From assembly GCA_017936565.1 (NCBI GenBank), contig JAGBFG010000016.1:1-64000 (forward strand): a DNA stretch of 64,000 nt, in the 5' to 3' direction. The DNA is from Clostridia bacterium. Lineage in GTDB: Bacteria; Bacillota; Clostridia; Oscillospirales; CAG-272. This document shows, piece after piece, positions 23,766 to 32,320 of the stretch. A program made the position numbers and the translations under genes. The notes beneath the pieces were generated by a model that ran no database searches, had not been told where the DNA came from, and saw nothing but the letters and a program-made list of their open reading frames with translations. Each line of letters opens with the position of its first letter. The first letter of the stretch is position 1.

Positions 23766-23828
23766 TGCTTGCCACCAAAGCCTTCGCGTCAGCGAAGCCT
23801 TCTTTCTTTGTGAATTTGCGGGATTTTG

Positions 23829-25067
23829 TCAGGAAAAGAATGTTTCCTTTATTTCTTTTGCCACAAGGGAAGCATCCCTGTTGGCTTCAACTGTGATATC
23901 CTTTGCCGCTTGGTAAATAGGCAAGCGGACGGTATATAGCGCCTCTAAGCGCGCCTTATCAGAGGACAGAGGACGGGAAGCGGTGGGAGTGAGATTTTCA
24001 AGGGCGCGGTCTAAAAAGAAAAGCTTTCCGTTTTGCTTCAAAAGACGCACGTTTTCTTCCTTCAAGACGGCGCCGCCGCCTGTGGCAATCACACAGCCCG
24101 ACATCTTTGCCACCTCTCGTATGACCTCTGTTTCTTCCTTGCGGAACGACTCTTCGCCGTATTTCTCAATAAACAAGGAAACAGGCATACCCAATTTTTC
24201 GGTCAAGCGCTCGTCCGTGTCGACAAAAGGACGGTCAAGTCCCCTTGCCAACAGCTTTCCGACGGTGGTCTTTCCCGAGGATGGCATACCAATAAGAACC
24301 GCGTTTTCCTTTTCGCGCAGCGTTGCCTGATAGATAGGCAAAATGGCGTCAGCGTCAGGCTCCTTGCCGAAAAAGAGAGCAGAAGCGTATACCGCTTGCG
24401 CCACCAGCATATAAAGCCCCCCGCTTGCCTTTACGCCAAGCCCTTGCGCCTCTTGCACCAAGGTCGTTCTCAGGGGATGGTAAATGGCATCTAAAACACC
24501 TTCCAAAAGAGGAAAAGCGGAGAGGGAAAGGGGTGTCGCCTCGGGAGAGGGAAACATTCCAACAGGGGTGGTGTTTATGATGACTTGGCAGTCCTTGTGA
24601 AAGGAAAACACCTCGTCATATGTAATCACACCCTCTTTTTTTGTGCGGGAAACTCTGTAAACTTCTCTCGCCCCTTGGCTCTTGGCAACCGAAAGCGCCG
24701 TCATAGAGGTGCCGCCGCTGCCGAGAATTAAAACCTTCTTGTCTTTGAGCGAAATGCCGGCAAAGGATATCAGGGCGCATAGCCCGTCAAAATCGGTGTT
24801 GTAGCCGTATAGCTTGCCGCTACGGTTGACAACGGTGTTCACAGCCCCGATGCTTTTCGCCTTTTCATCTATCCCGTCCAAAAAGGGTATTACGTCCTTT
24901 TTGTAGGGAATGGTGACGTTCATAGCGCAAAACTCTCGCTTTTGCAGAAAAAGGGCAAGGTCTTCCTTGGAAATTTCCTGTAAGGAGTAGGGATAATCCC
25001 CGATTTTTTGATGAATTTCGCAGGAGTAGCTATGACCTAAACGCTCGCCAATCAGTCCGTAACGCAT
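23829..25067 (-). CDS. aroEK: fused shikimate dehydrogenase / shikimate kinase
   Basis: A 412-residue two-domain enzyme. Residues 1-250 are AroE, with shikimate site GHSYSCEIH, catalytic Lys in PYKKDV (K56 or K57), NTDFDG and nucleotide loop GSGGTS (117-122). Residues 255-412 are AroK, with P-loop GMPSSGKTT (260-268), DTDERL, GGGAV and RPLSSD. It therefore carries out two successive steps, 3-dehydroshikimate to shikimate to shikimate-3-phosphate, allowing channelling. Separate genes are the rule; fusions occur in scattered bacteria. It overlaps aroC by 16 bases. Confidence 0.94.
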   Translation of the reverse strand: MRYGLIGERLGHSYSCEIHQKIGDYPYSLQEISKEDLALFLQKREFCAMNVTIPYKKDVIPFLDGIDEKAKSIGAVNTVVNRSGKLYGYNTDFDGLCALISFAGISLKDKKVLILGSGGTSMTALSVAKSQGAREVYRVSRTKKEGVITYDEVFSFHKDCQVIINTTPVGMFPSPEATPLSLSAFPLLEGVLDAIYHPLRTTLVQEAQGLGVKASGGLYMLVAQAVYASALFFGKEPDADAILPIYQATLREKENAVLIGMPSSGKTTVGKLLARGLDRPFVDTDERLTEKLGMPVSLFIEKYGEESFRKEETEVIREVAKMSGCVIATGGGAVLKEENVRLLKQNGKLFFLDRALENLTPTASRPLSSDKARLEALYTVRLPIYQAAKDITVEANRDASLVAKEIKETFFS

Positions 25068-26161
25068 AAGGAAAGTCCTTTCGTAAACACATCGCTTCCG
25101 TATCTGCCTGTCAATACGTCACAAAGTACAAGAGCCGTGACGCTGTCAATGACAGGGCAAATGCGGCGGATAATGGCAGGGTCGTGTCTGCCCTTAATGG
25201 CAAGCGTGGTTTCCTCATTTGTGATAAAGTTAACCGTTTCTTGCTCCTTGGCAATGGAAGGGGTGGGCTTAACGGCGCAGGAAAAGACAATGTCCATTCC
25301 ATTGGAAATACCGCCGTTGATACCGCCGTTATTGTTGGTTTCGGTAAAGGGCTTTCCATCCTTCATTCGCCAGGCATCGTTTGCCTCGCTCCCCTTCATT
25401 GCGGCAAAATCAAAGCCTGCCCCGAAGGAAATGCCCTTGATGCCCCCAATGCTGAATAGGGCGTGTGAAAGAAGCCCCTCTAAGCTGTCAAACCAAGGCT
25501 CGCCAAGCCCCGCGGGCAGCCCGTGGATAAGGCTCTCCGTTGCCCCGCCAACGCTGTCGCCCTCTGCCCTTGCGGCAAGAATTTTCTGCTTCATTTTTTC
25601 GCCGACCTCTTGGTCAAGAACAGGAAAGGTAGCCTCTTGCAAAAAAGCAAGGTCCTTTTCGGCATCCTGAAAGGAAGCGTCCTTATGCCCTTGGCAAAGG
25701 GAGATATGTGTGCCGAGCGTGATGCCGAGGGTCTTTAAGGCGGGCAGTAAAATGCCGCCCATTGCCACAAGCGCTGCCGTCACTCTTCCCGAAAAATGCC
25801 CCCCGCCGCGATAATCCTCAAAGCCATGATATTTTTTGTACGCGGCAAAATCCGCGTGTGAAGGACGCGCCCTTCCGTAATCATAGTCGGCGCTTCGAGT
25901 GTTTTCGTTGGGAATTAAAATACAAATAGGCGTTCCTGTTGTTTTGCCGTTAAAAACGCCGCTTACAATTTCAAAACGGTCACTCTCCGCCCTTGCGGTA
26001 TCCAAAAGGGAGCTTGGGCGGCGTCGCGTCAGCTGACGGGCAATTTCTTCTTCCGAAACAGGAACACCCGCCGAAAGCCCGTCCAAAACCGCACCGATAT
26101 ACGCGCCGTGGCTCTCACCGAACAGAGTAAGACTAACGGCGTTTCCAAATGTGTTTCTCAT
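25052..26161 (-). CDS. aroC: chorismate synthase
   Basis: A 369-residue FMN-dependent lyase making chorismate from EPSP. Signatures: FGESHG near the N-terminus, RRRPSS, DYGRARPSHAD, GGGHFSGR and GRHDP. The start at 26161 (MRNTFGNA) has AAAGGAAG upstream; a start 13 codons earlier would add a non-homologous stretch overlapping aroB. Confidence 0.96.
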   Translation of the reverse strand: MRNTFGNAVSLTLFGESHGAYIGAVLDGLSAGVPVSEEEIARQLTRRRPSSLLDTARAESDRFEIVSGVFNGKTTGTPICILIPNENTRSADYDYGRARPSHADFAAYKKYHGFEDYRGGGHFSGRVTAALVAMGGILLPALKTLGITLGTHISLCQGHKDASFQDAEKDLAFLQEATFPVLDQEVGEKMKQKILAARAEGDSVGGATESLIHGLPAGLGEPWFDSLEGLLSHALFSIGGIKGISFGAGFDFAAMKGSEANDAWRMKDGKPFTETNNNGGINGGISNGMDIVFSCAVKPTPSIAKEQETVNFITNEETTLAIKGRHDPAIIRRICPVIDSVTALVLCDVLTGRYGSDVFTKGLSLCVTD

Positions 26162-26174
26162 AATGCTTCCTTTC

Positions 26175-27161
26175 TTATATTCTTTGTAACAGCTCGTCAA
26201 ACGAAAGCGTCTTGATATAGCCCTTGCCTATCTCGTCCGCAAGAACGGTTAAAACGCCCCCGTCAACTGCTTTTTTATCCCGCTTTAAGTAGGGAAGAAG
26301 GTCATCCTTGTTAAAATCCGCCTTTGTGGGAAGCTTGTACCTTTCCAAAAGCGGAAGCAGTCTGTTCAGAACAGTCTGGGATGAAAAATAGGTCATTCCC
26401 AAGGCAACGCATTCGCCGTGAAGCCACTCCCCGCCCAAAAGACTTTCAATGGCGTGCCCCACCGTGTGACCGAAATTGAGAATGCGCCGAGGTCCTGTTT
26501 CCTTGAAATCCTCTTCCACAACAGCCTTTTTAATGCTAAGTGCTCTTTCAATAATGGTTGGTAAATCTTTCGTTAAGCAAACGCTGTTTTCTATAAACGA
26601 AAAGAGCTCCTCATCAGAGGTTACTGCCATTTTAATGGCTTCCGCAAGTCCTGCGTGCAGCTGCCTTTCGTCAAGCGTTTTTAAGGCTTCTGGGTCAATT
26701 AACACTCGCTTGGGCTTGTAAAAGGAGCCCACGATGTTTTTCACACCCAAAAAATCAATGGCGGTTTTTCCGCCGATGGACGAGTCAAGCTGAGAAAGCA
26801 GGGTGGTAGGAATATTGTAAAAATCAATGCCTCGCATATAGCAGGAAGCGGCAAAGCCGCAAATATCACCAACGACACCCCCACCCACCGCCACGACGCA
26901 GTCGCCGCGGGAAAAGGAAGCAGAAACCATTTCCTTTTGCAGCAGGATAAAGTTATCCATATTCTTGCTTTCTTCTCCCATAGGCAGGGTGACAAGATGG
27001 GGCTCCTTGCACTTTTTTACAAGGGCTTTGGCATATTCCTTCGGAACGCCTGAGTCTGTCACCACCAAAACCTTTCTGTCTAAGTCAAGATATGCCTCGG
27101 CTTTTTGTAAGACGCCGGGCTCTATGACGATATCGTACTCATTGGAAACAGAAAGTATCAT
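26175..27161 (-). CDS. aroB: 3-dehydroquinate synthase
   Basis: A 328-residue NAD- and metal-dependent cyclase of the sugar phosphate cyclase family. Seen: GGGVVGDICGF, IPTTLLSQLDSSIGGKTAID, LAEAIKMA and the metal residues in NFGHTVGHAIE. It is slightly shorter than usual (about 350). Second gene of the operon. Confidence 0.95.
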   Translation of the reverse strand: MILSVSNEYDIVIEPGVLQKAEAYLDLDRKVLVVTDSGVPKEYAKALVKKCKEPHLVTLPMGEESKNMDNFILLQKEMVSASFSRGDCVVAVGGGVVGDICGFAASCYMRGIDFYNIPTTLLSQLDSSIGGKTAIDFLGVKNIVGSFYKPKRVLIDPEALKTLDERQLHAGLAEAIKMAVTSDEELFSFIENSVCLTKDLPTIIERALSIKKAVVEEDFKETGPRRILNFGHTVGHAIESLLGGEWLHGECVALGMTYFSSQTVLNRLLPLLERYKLPTKADFNKDDLLPYLKRDKKAVDGGVLTVLADEIGKGYIKTLSFDELLQRI

Positions 27162-27184
27162 TGCTTTTCCTCTCTTTTTGTTTG

Positions 27185-28282
27185 TTAAAGCTCAGGCACC
27201 CTGTATGCGCCCGCGAGCTTAAGATGCGCGCAAACGGCGGAAAGCTCTTTTAACATATCATCGCCGTTTTCGGTATGGATGCTGCCCTCGCATTCCATAT
27301 AGAAGAAGTAGCTCCATTCCAAGTTTTTCATAGGACGGCTTCTTAAATTTCTCATATTATAGCCGTGAGCACCCAGAATATTCAGGGCGTTTGCCAAGGA
27401 ACCCGCCTTGTTTTGCACGGTGAATACCAGAATAAAGTTTTCGTTCTCCTTTTTCTTTTGCGTGGAGAGAACGTTTTTCTCCTTTGTAAAAGCGGCAAAG
27501 CGTGTGGTATTGGTCTTGCTGTCCTGTATGCCGCTGTCTAAAATCTGCAAGGAGAACAGGGAAGCAGTTTCCTCTGATGCAATAGCAGCCTCGGATAGGT
27601 CCTTGGAGTCCCGGATGTATTCTGCCGCAAGGGCGGTGTTGGAAAAGGGCTGAATGGCAAAGCCGTTTTTCTCAATGTAGTCTGCGCACTGTTCGAGCGC
27701 CTGGGGATGAGAAAAGACCTTTTTGATGCCTTCCTTGGTTGCGCCCTTTTGGGCGATCAAATGATGAACGATAGGCATTTCTATTACCTGATTGATGTAA
27801 AGGGAGCCCGAGAAAATCAAATTCATCACCTCGCCGACCTCTCCCGCGTAGCTGTTTTCCAAGGGAAGGACGGCAACGTCTGCCTCGCCCCTTTCCACCG
27901 CCATATACGCCTCTGTAAAATCGCTGTAAGCAACAGGCTCAGCCGAAGGAAACATTTTCTTCGCCGCCATATAGGCAAAAGCGCCCAGCGTTCCCGAATA
28001 GGCAACGCGCATACCCGCCAAGAGCTTTTCCTGATAGTCACAGGAAACGGAAATGATTTCTTCCAAAAAGCGCGTGTAGTAGGGCGCAAGGTCAGCAGAG
28101 GTCAGAAAAGAGCAGTTCTTCTCAATCAGCGCCTTTTCTCTTTCCTCGTCCTTAACGGAGAGTCCGTTTTTCCTCTTGTAATCGGCAATACGGGCGGCAG
28201 CCGCCATTCTTTTTTCAAAAAGCGCCGCCATCTCCTTGTCAATTTCACCAATGGCTTCTCTTGCCTTTTCTAAATCGTTCAT
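27185..28282 (-). CDS. pheA: bifunctional chorismate mutase / prephenate dehydratase (P-protein)
   Basis: A 365-residue enzyme. Chorismate mutase (1-85, AroQ-type helical: IDKEMAALFEKRM, VKDEEREK), prephenate dehydratase (about 90-275, with the catalytic segment NTTRFAAF) and a C-terminal ACT domain (about 282-355, GSLANALNIL and NLRSRPM) for Phe feedback. It is the first gene of the aromatic operon, directly after the attenuator. Its chorismate mutase also feeds TyrA, which lacks its own. Confidence 0.95.
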   Translation of the reverse strand: MNDLEKAREAIGEIDKEMAALFEKRMAAAARIADYKRKNGLSVKDEEREKALIEKNCSFLTSADLAPYYTRFLEEIISVSCDYQEKLLAGMRVAYSGTLGAFAYMAAKKMFPSAEPVAYSDFTEAYMAVERGEADVAVLPLENSYAGEVGEVMNLIFSGSLYINQVIEMPIVHHLIAQKGATKEGIKKVFSHPQALEQCADYIEKNGFAIQPFSNTALAAEYIRDSKDLSEAAIASEETASLFSLQILDSGIQDSKTNTTRFAAFTKEKNVLSTQKKKENENFILVFTVQNKAGSLANALNILGAHGYNMRNLRSRPMKNLEWSYFFYMECEGSIHTENGDDMLKELSAVCAHLKLAGAYRVPEL

Positions 28283-28311
28283 AACGGGTAATCCTTTCTT
28301 TTCTAAAAAAT

Positions 28312-28343
28312 AAAGAGCGCTCCCCCTTCGGAAGCGCTCTTTT
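28312..28343 (-). terminator. attenuator terminator before pheA
   Basis: On the minus strand, AAAGAGCGCTTCC-GAAG-GGGGAGCGCTCTTT then ATTTTTT, ending about 20 bases before the pheA ribosome site. Its 5' arm GCGCTTCC (28337-28330) can alternatively pair with GGAAACGC (28385-28378) in the leader, 7 of 8 bases, giving an antiterminator. Confidence 0.85.
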
Positions 28344-28362
28344 TACTGTTGACGCATTTTTT

Positions 28363-28512
28363 TTACGCCAAAGATATGCGTTTCCGACAAAAATGGGGCT
28401 CAATAAAATAATAAAAGCAGTACGAAAAAAATCGTACTGCAAAAGAATAAAAAGCACCCATAGCAACAACCAAGGCGGAACGAGAATTTTGGCACATATC
28501 AGTAAGCTTCAT
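28363..28512 (-). CDS. Phe/Tyr leader peptide of the aromatic operon attenuator
   Basis: A 49-codon peptide starting at 28512 behind a perfect AAGGAGG with an 8-base spacer. Its middle is FYSFAVRFFSYCFYYF (residues 21-36): eight Phe and four Tyr in 16 codons counted with neighbours, the composition expected of a control peptide. Stalling at these codons leaves GGAAACGC (codons 43-45) free to block the terminator; completion covers it and terminates. A 9-bp hairpin (28417-28440) lies inside the control codons. It is transcribed from the promoter at 28,540-28,568. Confidence 0.8.
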   Translation of the reverse strand: MKLTDMCQNSRSALVVAMGAFYSFAVRFFSYCFYYFIEPHFCRKRISLA

Positions 28513-28539
28513 TTTCATTTCCTCCTTGATTTTTGGATT

Positions 28540-28568
28540 ATTATACACCCACATTTGCTGTTTGTCAA
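28540..28568 (-). promoter_or_regulatory. consensus promoter of the aromatic amino acid operon
   Basis: TTGACA (28568-28563), 17 bases, TATAAT (28545-28540) on the minus strand: a perfect sigma-A promoter, as expected where control is by attenuation. Confidence 0.92.
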
Positions 28569-28605
28569 GGGTATATGCAAAAAAATTTATAATTTTTCAA
28601 AAAAA

Positions 28606-29226
28606 TTAAGTATTTCTCATAATGATTTGCTCGATAATGTCCGCGGCGTCCTCGCACAAATCGCAGCATTTCTCCAAGCTGTCAAACACTTCCTTTTGCG
28701 CGAACAGAACCTTTGCGTTTTCCTCTTCCATAAAGAGCTGATGAATGATGGTGTTGTAGGCAACGTCCGCAGTGCTCTCTTCCGTGTTTACCTCAATAAG
28801 CAGCTTGCGAAGAAGCTCGGGCTTTTTGAAATTCTTTAATTCCTTGATGGCGTTGTCAAGCGCCTTCACGCAGGCGATAACGTGACCGCAGAAATCGGCA
28901 GCGGATGAGGGCATTTTGGCGACACAGTACTTATACATATCAATAACTGTCTCATCCAAGGCATCAGTGATGTCGTCAATCAGCTGCACCAAGCGCAAAA
29001 TATCCTCTTGGTCAATGGGAGTGATAAATTCGGTGGAAAGACGACCCAAAATGTCGTGATGAACCGTGTCTGCCTGATGCTCGATTTTATGAATTTGCGT
29101 TCTGTAAACATCGATATTCTCATTGGTCGCGTTGGCGAAAATCTCCTGCAAAAGGTCTGCCGCCGCAACGGGAAAGGACATTTGCTCCTCAATCAGTTTG
29201 AAATAATCGTTTTTATTCTTAGCCAT
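28606..29226 (-). CDS. DUF47/PhoU-like phosphate transport regulator
   Basis: A 206-residue all-helical protein of the DUF47 family (a PhoU relative). Acidic metal-binding motifs E-x-x-AD and DDITDALDE are visible. It lies 23 bases after a Pit-type permease, its regular partner, and is thought to control phosphate uptake by that permease. Confidence 0.88.
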   Translation of the reverse strand: MAKNKNDYFKLIEEQMSFPVAAADLLQEIFANATNENIDVYRTQIHKIEHQADTVHHDILGRLSTEFITPIDQEDILRLVQLIDDITDALDETVIDMYKYCVAKMPSSAADFCGHVIACVKALDNAIKELKNFKKPELLRKLLIEVNTEESTADVAYNTIIHQLFMEEENAKVLFAQKEVFDSLEKCCDLCEDAADIIEQIIMRNT

Positions 29227-29249
29227 AGTAGTGTTCCTTTCTGCTTAAT

Positions 29250-30296
29250 TTATAAAAATAAAAATAGGAAAAGCTTTGCCATTACGTAACCGAGAACGCC
29301 GCACCCGGGGAATGTAAAGACCCAAGTTAAAACCAGCTCCTTTACAACCGACCAGTTCACGTTGCTCAAACGCTTCGCCGCGCCGACACCCATAATAGAG
29401 GTCGTCTTGGTGTGCGTGGTGCTGACGGGAATACCCGTAAAGGATGCAAGCAAAAGGCATCCCGTTGAAACAAGGTCTGCGGCAAAGCCCTGATAAGGCT
29501 TCATCTTTACCATATCCATGCCGACTGATTTGATAATGCGATAGCCGCCAATGGATGTTCCAAGTCCCATCACAAGCGCGCAAAGCACCATCAGCCAAAT
29601 CCAGCTCATCGTGTCAAAGTTTGTGGGAAGGGGTTGGTTGTTGGCAAGGTAGGAGCCCATAATGAAGATTGCCATAAACTTTTGCCCGTCCTGCGCGCCG
29701 TGCATAAATGCCATAGCCGCACCCCCCACAACTTGTCCGCGAGAGAAGAACTTTTCGCTCTTCATACGGTTCTTGTTCTGACAAATGAGGGTTATCAGCT
29801 TGGCGGTCACAAAGCCCGAGGCAAAGCCCAAAAGGGTGGAAAGACCAAGCCCGTACAGCACCTTCAACCATTGCTCACCGCTGATAGAGCCACCGGGAAT
29901 AGCAAGGGCTGCACCCGAAAGACCTGCAATCAGCGCATGGCTTTCGCTTGTCGGAATGCCGAAATACCAAGCTGCCGTTGCCCAGATTACAATCGCTGCC
30001 ATAGCGGCACAAAGGGCTATTAAGGAATCCTTGCCCGAGCCGAAGCTGACCATCTTCGTAACCGTTTCAGCCACCGCGGGAGAAACCAGCGTCATAATCA
30101 GAACGCCAAGCAGGTTAAAGACAGCCGCCATCACAATGGCCTTGCGCACCCCGATGGCTCTGGTAGAAACGCAGGTTGCAATGGCGTTTGGTGCGTCGGT
30201 CCAGCCGTTCACCAAAATAACACCGAGTGTCAGAAGCGTTGACACCAAAAGCATAGGGTTTTGCACGAGTTGTTGTAAAAATACTCCTATTGACAT
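29250..30296 (-). CDS. pit: Pit-type inorganic phosphate permease
   Basis: A 348-residue PHO4/PiT family carrier with about 10 helices. The two duplicated signatures are visible: GWTDAPNAIATCVSTRA near the N-terminus and GIPVSTTHTKTTSIMGVGA near the C-terminus; GIPTSESHALIAGLSG lies in the middle. It imports metal-phosphate with a cation gradient. The start at 30296 has AAAGGA; a frame nine codons longer lacks a site. Confidence 0.9.
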   Translation of the reverse strand: MSIGVFLQQLVQNPMLLVSTLLTLGVILVNGWTDAPNAIATCVSTRAIGVRKAIVMAAVFNLLGVLIMTLVSPAVAETVTKMVSFGSGKDSLIALCAAMAAIVIWATAAWYFGIPTSESHALIAGLSGAALAIPGGSISGEQWLKVLYGLGLSTLLGFASGFVTAKLITLICQNKNRMKSEKFFSRGQVVGGAAMAFMHGAQDGQKFMAIFIMGSYLANNQPLPTNFDTMSWIWLMVLCALVMGLGTSIGGYRIIKSVGMDMVKMKPYQGFAADLVSTGCLLLASFTGIPVSTTHTKTTSIMGVGAAKRLSNVNWSVVKELVLTWVFTFPGCGVLGYVMAKLFLFLFL

Positions 30297-30332
30297 ATAA
30301 ATCCTTTCTTGTTGCCGAAGCAACCTATTAAG

Positions 30333-31829
30333 TTAAGTGAAGAGGAAGGAATACAAATCGCAGTCCCGCATCAGAATTTTCATTCTGACAGGCCTTCCGT
30401 GAAGCGAGGCAAGCTCGCCCTTAAAGGCAATGCTCCGCGCAACGCTGTTGCCGAACACCAAGCCGCTGTCAAAATCGGGAAGCGCATTTCCTTCTTCGTC
30501 GCAGAGGATAATGCGCAAATGCCCGCGGGCAGAGGTTTCAAAGTTGACGGAAAGGGAGTCGCCCTCAAAGGTGAAGGGCTTGGTTAGAACCTCGCCACCC
30601 TTGTCATCTGCTCTCCAAGAATAAAATCCGTCAAGGCGCAGGGTGTAGCGCACAATATCAAGGCTGCGGGTGCGATAGCCCGAGCCAGCGTAAATAGACA
30701 TCTCGTTTGCCTCGCCCTCAAAATCGGGCGCGGTTTCCACAAGACCGTAATTGGCAAAGGCGTCGCCGTAAATCCAGTTGCTTCCGTTCTCAGGCCCTGC
30801 GGTCAGGAAAGCCTCATTGCTTCTCTCAAAGTGAAGCCCGTCGCGCGAAATCATTAAAACGGCATCGTTCACAACCGAGGCTTCTCTACCGAGCTTTTCA
30901 AGACATTCATATCTTTCAAAGCCGGGCAGGGTCAGATGCTTGAAGTTTTCCTTGTCCTCGCGTCTGTCAAAATAACGGGTGGGCATCCCCCAGAACATAC
31001 TGTCCGAGCGATAGTATCTGTGAACGTTGTTCACGTAAAGACCCAAGTCCTCTGTGCCCTCGGGATAAATCAAGGGCCCGTGCTGCTCCCATGTAATAAA
31101 ATCCTTTGAGGTAGAAAGACGGATATCACGAATATCGGTCACAAGATTGACCTGACACCGAGGGGTCGTTCTGCCGTCAGGCTTGTGGTAGTCGCGGGAA
31201 TAAAGGTAATATTGCTCGGTTGCCTTATCCCAGAAGGTAACGTTATAGGTATCAAATTTCCCGTTTATAGGGAGAATGCGCTCAAAGGTAAAATCAATAC
31301 CGTCAGCGCTCTTATAATAAGCTAAAAAGTTTTCTTCCTTGCCCTCACTGTAGCGCAAAGCCTTGAATTTCTCATCAGCAGGGCAGGCGGGGTTTTCATC
31401 GTAAAAAACGGAAAAATTGTCAATCGCCTTTGCTTCATCGCGGAAAACGATGTTGTTTTCGCAGCTTTCCGCAAAGGGGTGCTTGTTCACAGGTACACGG
31501 GTGAAGGTTTTTCCGTCCTTGGATTCTGCCAGACAAACGGAAACCCTCGCGGCGTTCGTAACGCCTGTAAAGTCAGGTCCGTCCTTGACGACCTTTACGC
31601 CCGTTGCCGCCTCGACAATTCTGACGTCGGAGGCGCGGTAATACATACGAATTGTGCCGTCGGGCATTTGAACGAAGGAAGCGTAACCGCAGGTCGAGCC
31701 TTCCCAGATAGCGTCGCAGGTGAAGCAAACGTTTTTTCTAACGGGGCGCTTCATATCCAGTTGAACGCCCTCACTCTTGTCCATCAAAAAGGTATCCCAA
31801 CAAACCTCACGGGTATGTAAGTGTAGCAT
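30333..31829 (-). CDS. beta-propeller protein, glycoside hydrolase-like
   Basis: A 498-residue cytoplasmic protein without a signal peptide. Repeated strands with SKDGKTF, YYKSADGIDF, LSTSKDFITWEQHG and MISRDGLHFERS form the blades typical of five-bladed GH32/GH43/GH130-like folds. A C-terminal beta-sandwich-like part follows (about 410-498). The exact family and sugar are uncertain. The ATG at 31829 has AAAAGG; starts further upstream would add a hydrophobic stretch covering the promoter. It lies 36 bases before pit, so the two may share a transcript. Confidence 0.6.
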   Translation of the reverse strand: MLHLHTREVCWDTFLMDKSEGVQLDMKRPVRKNVCFTCDAIWEGSTCGYASFVQMPDGTIRMYYRASDVRIVEAATGVKVVKDGPDFTGVTNAARVSVCLAESKDGKTFTRVPVNKHPFAESCENNIVFRDEAKAIDNFSVFYDENPACPADEKFKALRYSEGKEENFLAYYKSADGIDFTFERILPINGKFDTYNVTFWDKATEQYYLYSRDYHKPDGRTTPRCQVNLVTDIRDIRLSTSKDFITWEQHGPLIYPEGTEDLGLYVNNVHRYYRSDSMFWGMPTRYFDRREDKENFKHLTLPGFERYECLEKLGREASVVNDAVLMISRDGLHFERSNEAFLTAGPENGSNWIYGDAFANYGLVETAPDFEGEANEMSIYAGSGYRTRSLDIVRYTLRLDGFYSWRADDKGGEVLTKPFTFEGDSLSVNFETSARGHLRIILCDEEGNALPDFDSGLVFGNSVARSIAFKGELASLHGRPVRMKILMRDCDLYSFLFT

Positions 31830-31881
31830 AATGTTTTTCCTTTTCATTGTATTTTGAAATATGAACAAGAAAACCATCGCT

Positions 31882-31910
31882 ATTATAGCAGAAAAAAATC
31901 GAAAAAGCAA
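31882..31910 (-). promoter_or_regulatory. promoter of the beta-propeller gene
   Basis: TTGCTT (31910-31905), 17 bases, TATAAT (31887-31882) on the minus strand. Confidence 0.75.
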
Positions 31911-31997
31911 GTATTTTGAGGACACAATTTCCGTTTTTTGTTTTTTTTCTTTGGTAAAGGACGAAGAAAAAATTTTTGTTTTTTTTGCAAAAAGCTC

Positions 31998-32026
31998 TTG
32001 ACAAACGCAAAATGATGTGATAAAAT
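31998..32026 (+). promoter_or_regulatory. promoter of T-box unit 1
   Basis: TTGACA (31998-32003), 17 bases, TAAAAT (32021-32026). Confidence 0.85.
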
Positions 32027-32032
32027 CTCCGT

Positions 32033-32300
32033 ATCAAATGAAAAAGACGATGACGAAGACGGGCTTCTTGGAAGCGGCACAGAGAAACGGCGGTTGGTGC
32101 GAGCCGTTGCGCAAAAAGGAAAACCTATCACTTCCGAGTTGGAGACCTGAATAAAGTAGGGTCTCACGAGAAGCACAGCGTGAGTGTGCAGAGGTTGCTT
32201 GACCTCGTAAGTGGCGCGAAGGCGCAATTTGAGTGGTACCGCGAGTGATTTTCACCCGTCTCAAAGTTCTCTTTGAGACGGGTTTTATTTTTTCAAAAAT
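32033..32300 (+). promoter_or_regulatory. T-box leader 1 (tRNA-sensing)
   Basis: Contains the stem I apical segment CGGCGGTTGGTGCGAGCCG, a downstream T-box core AGTGGTACCGCG (32232-32243) and a terminator ACCCGTCTCAAAG/CTTTGAGACGGGT (32254-32283) with a T run. Uncharged tRNA should stabilise the antiterminator and switch on the following acyl-CoA synthetase. In the specifier region the triplet one base before the AGTA motif is ATA (Ile); this reading is tentative. Confidence 0.9.
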
Positions 32301-32320
32301 TTTTAAGGAGGGTGTTCGTC

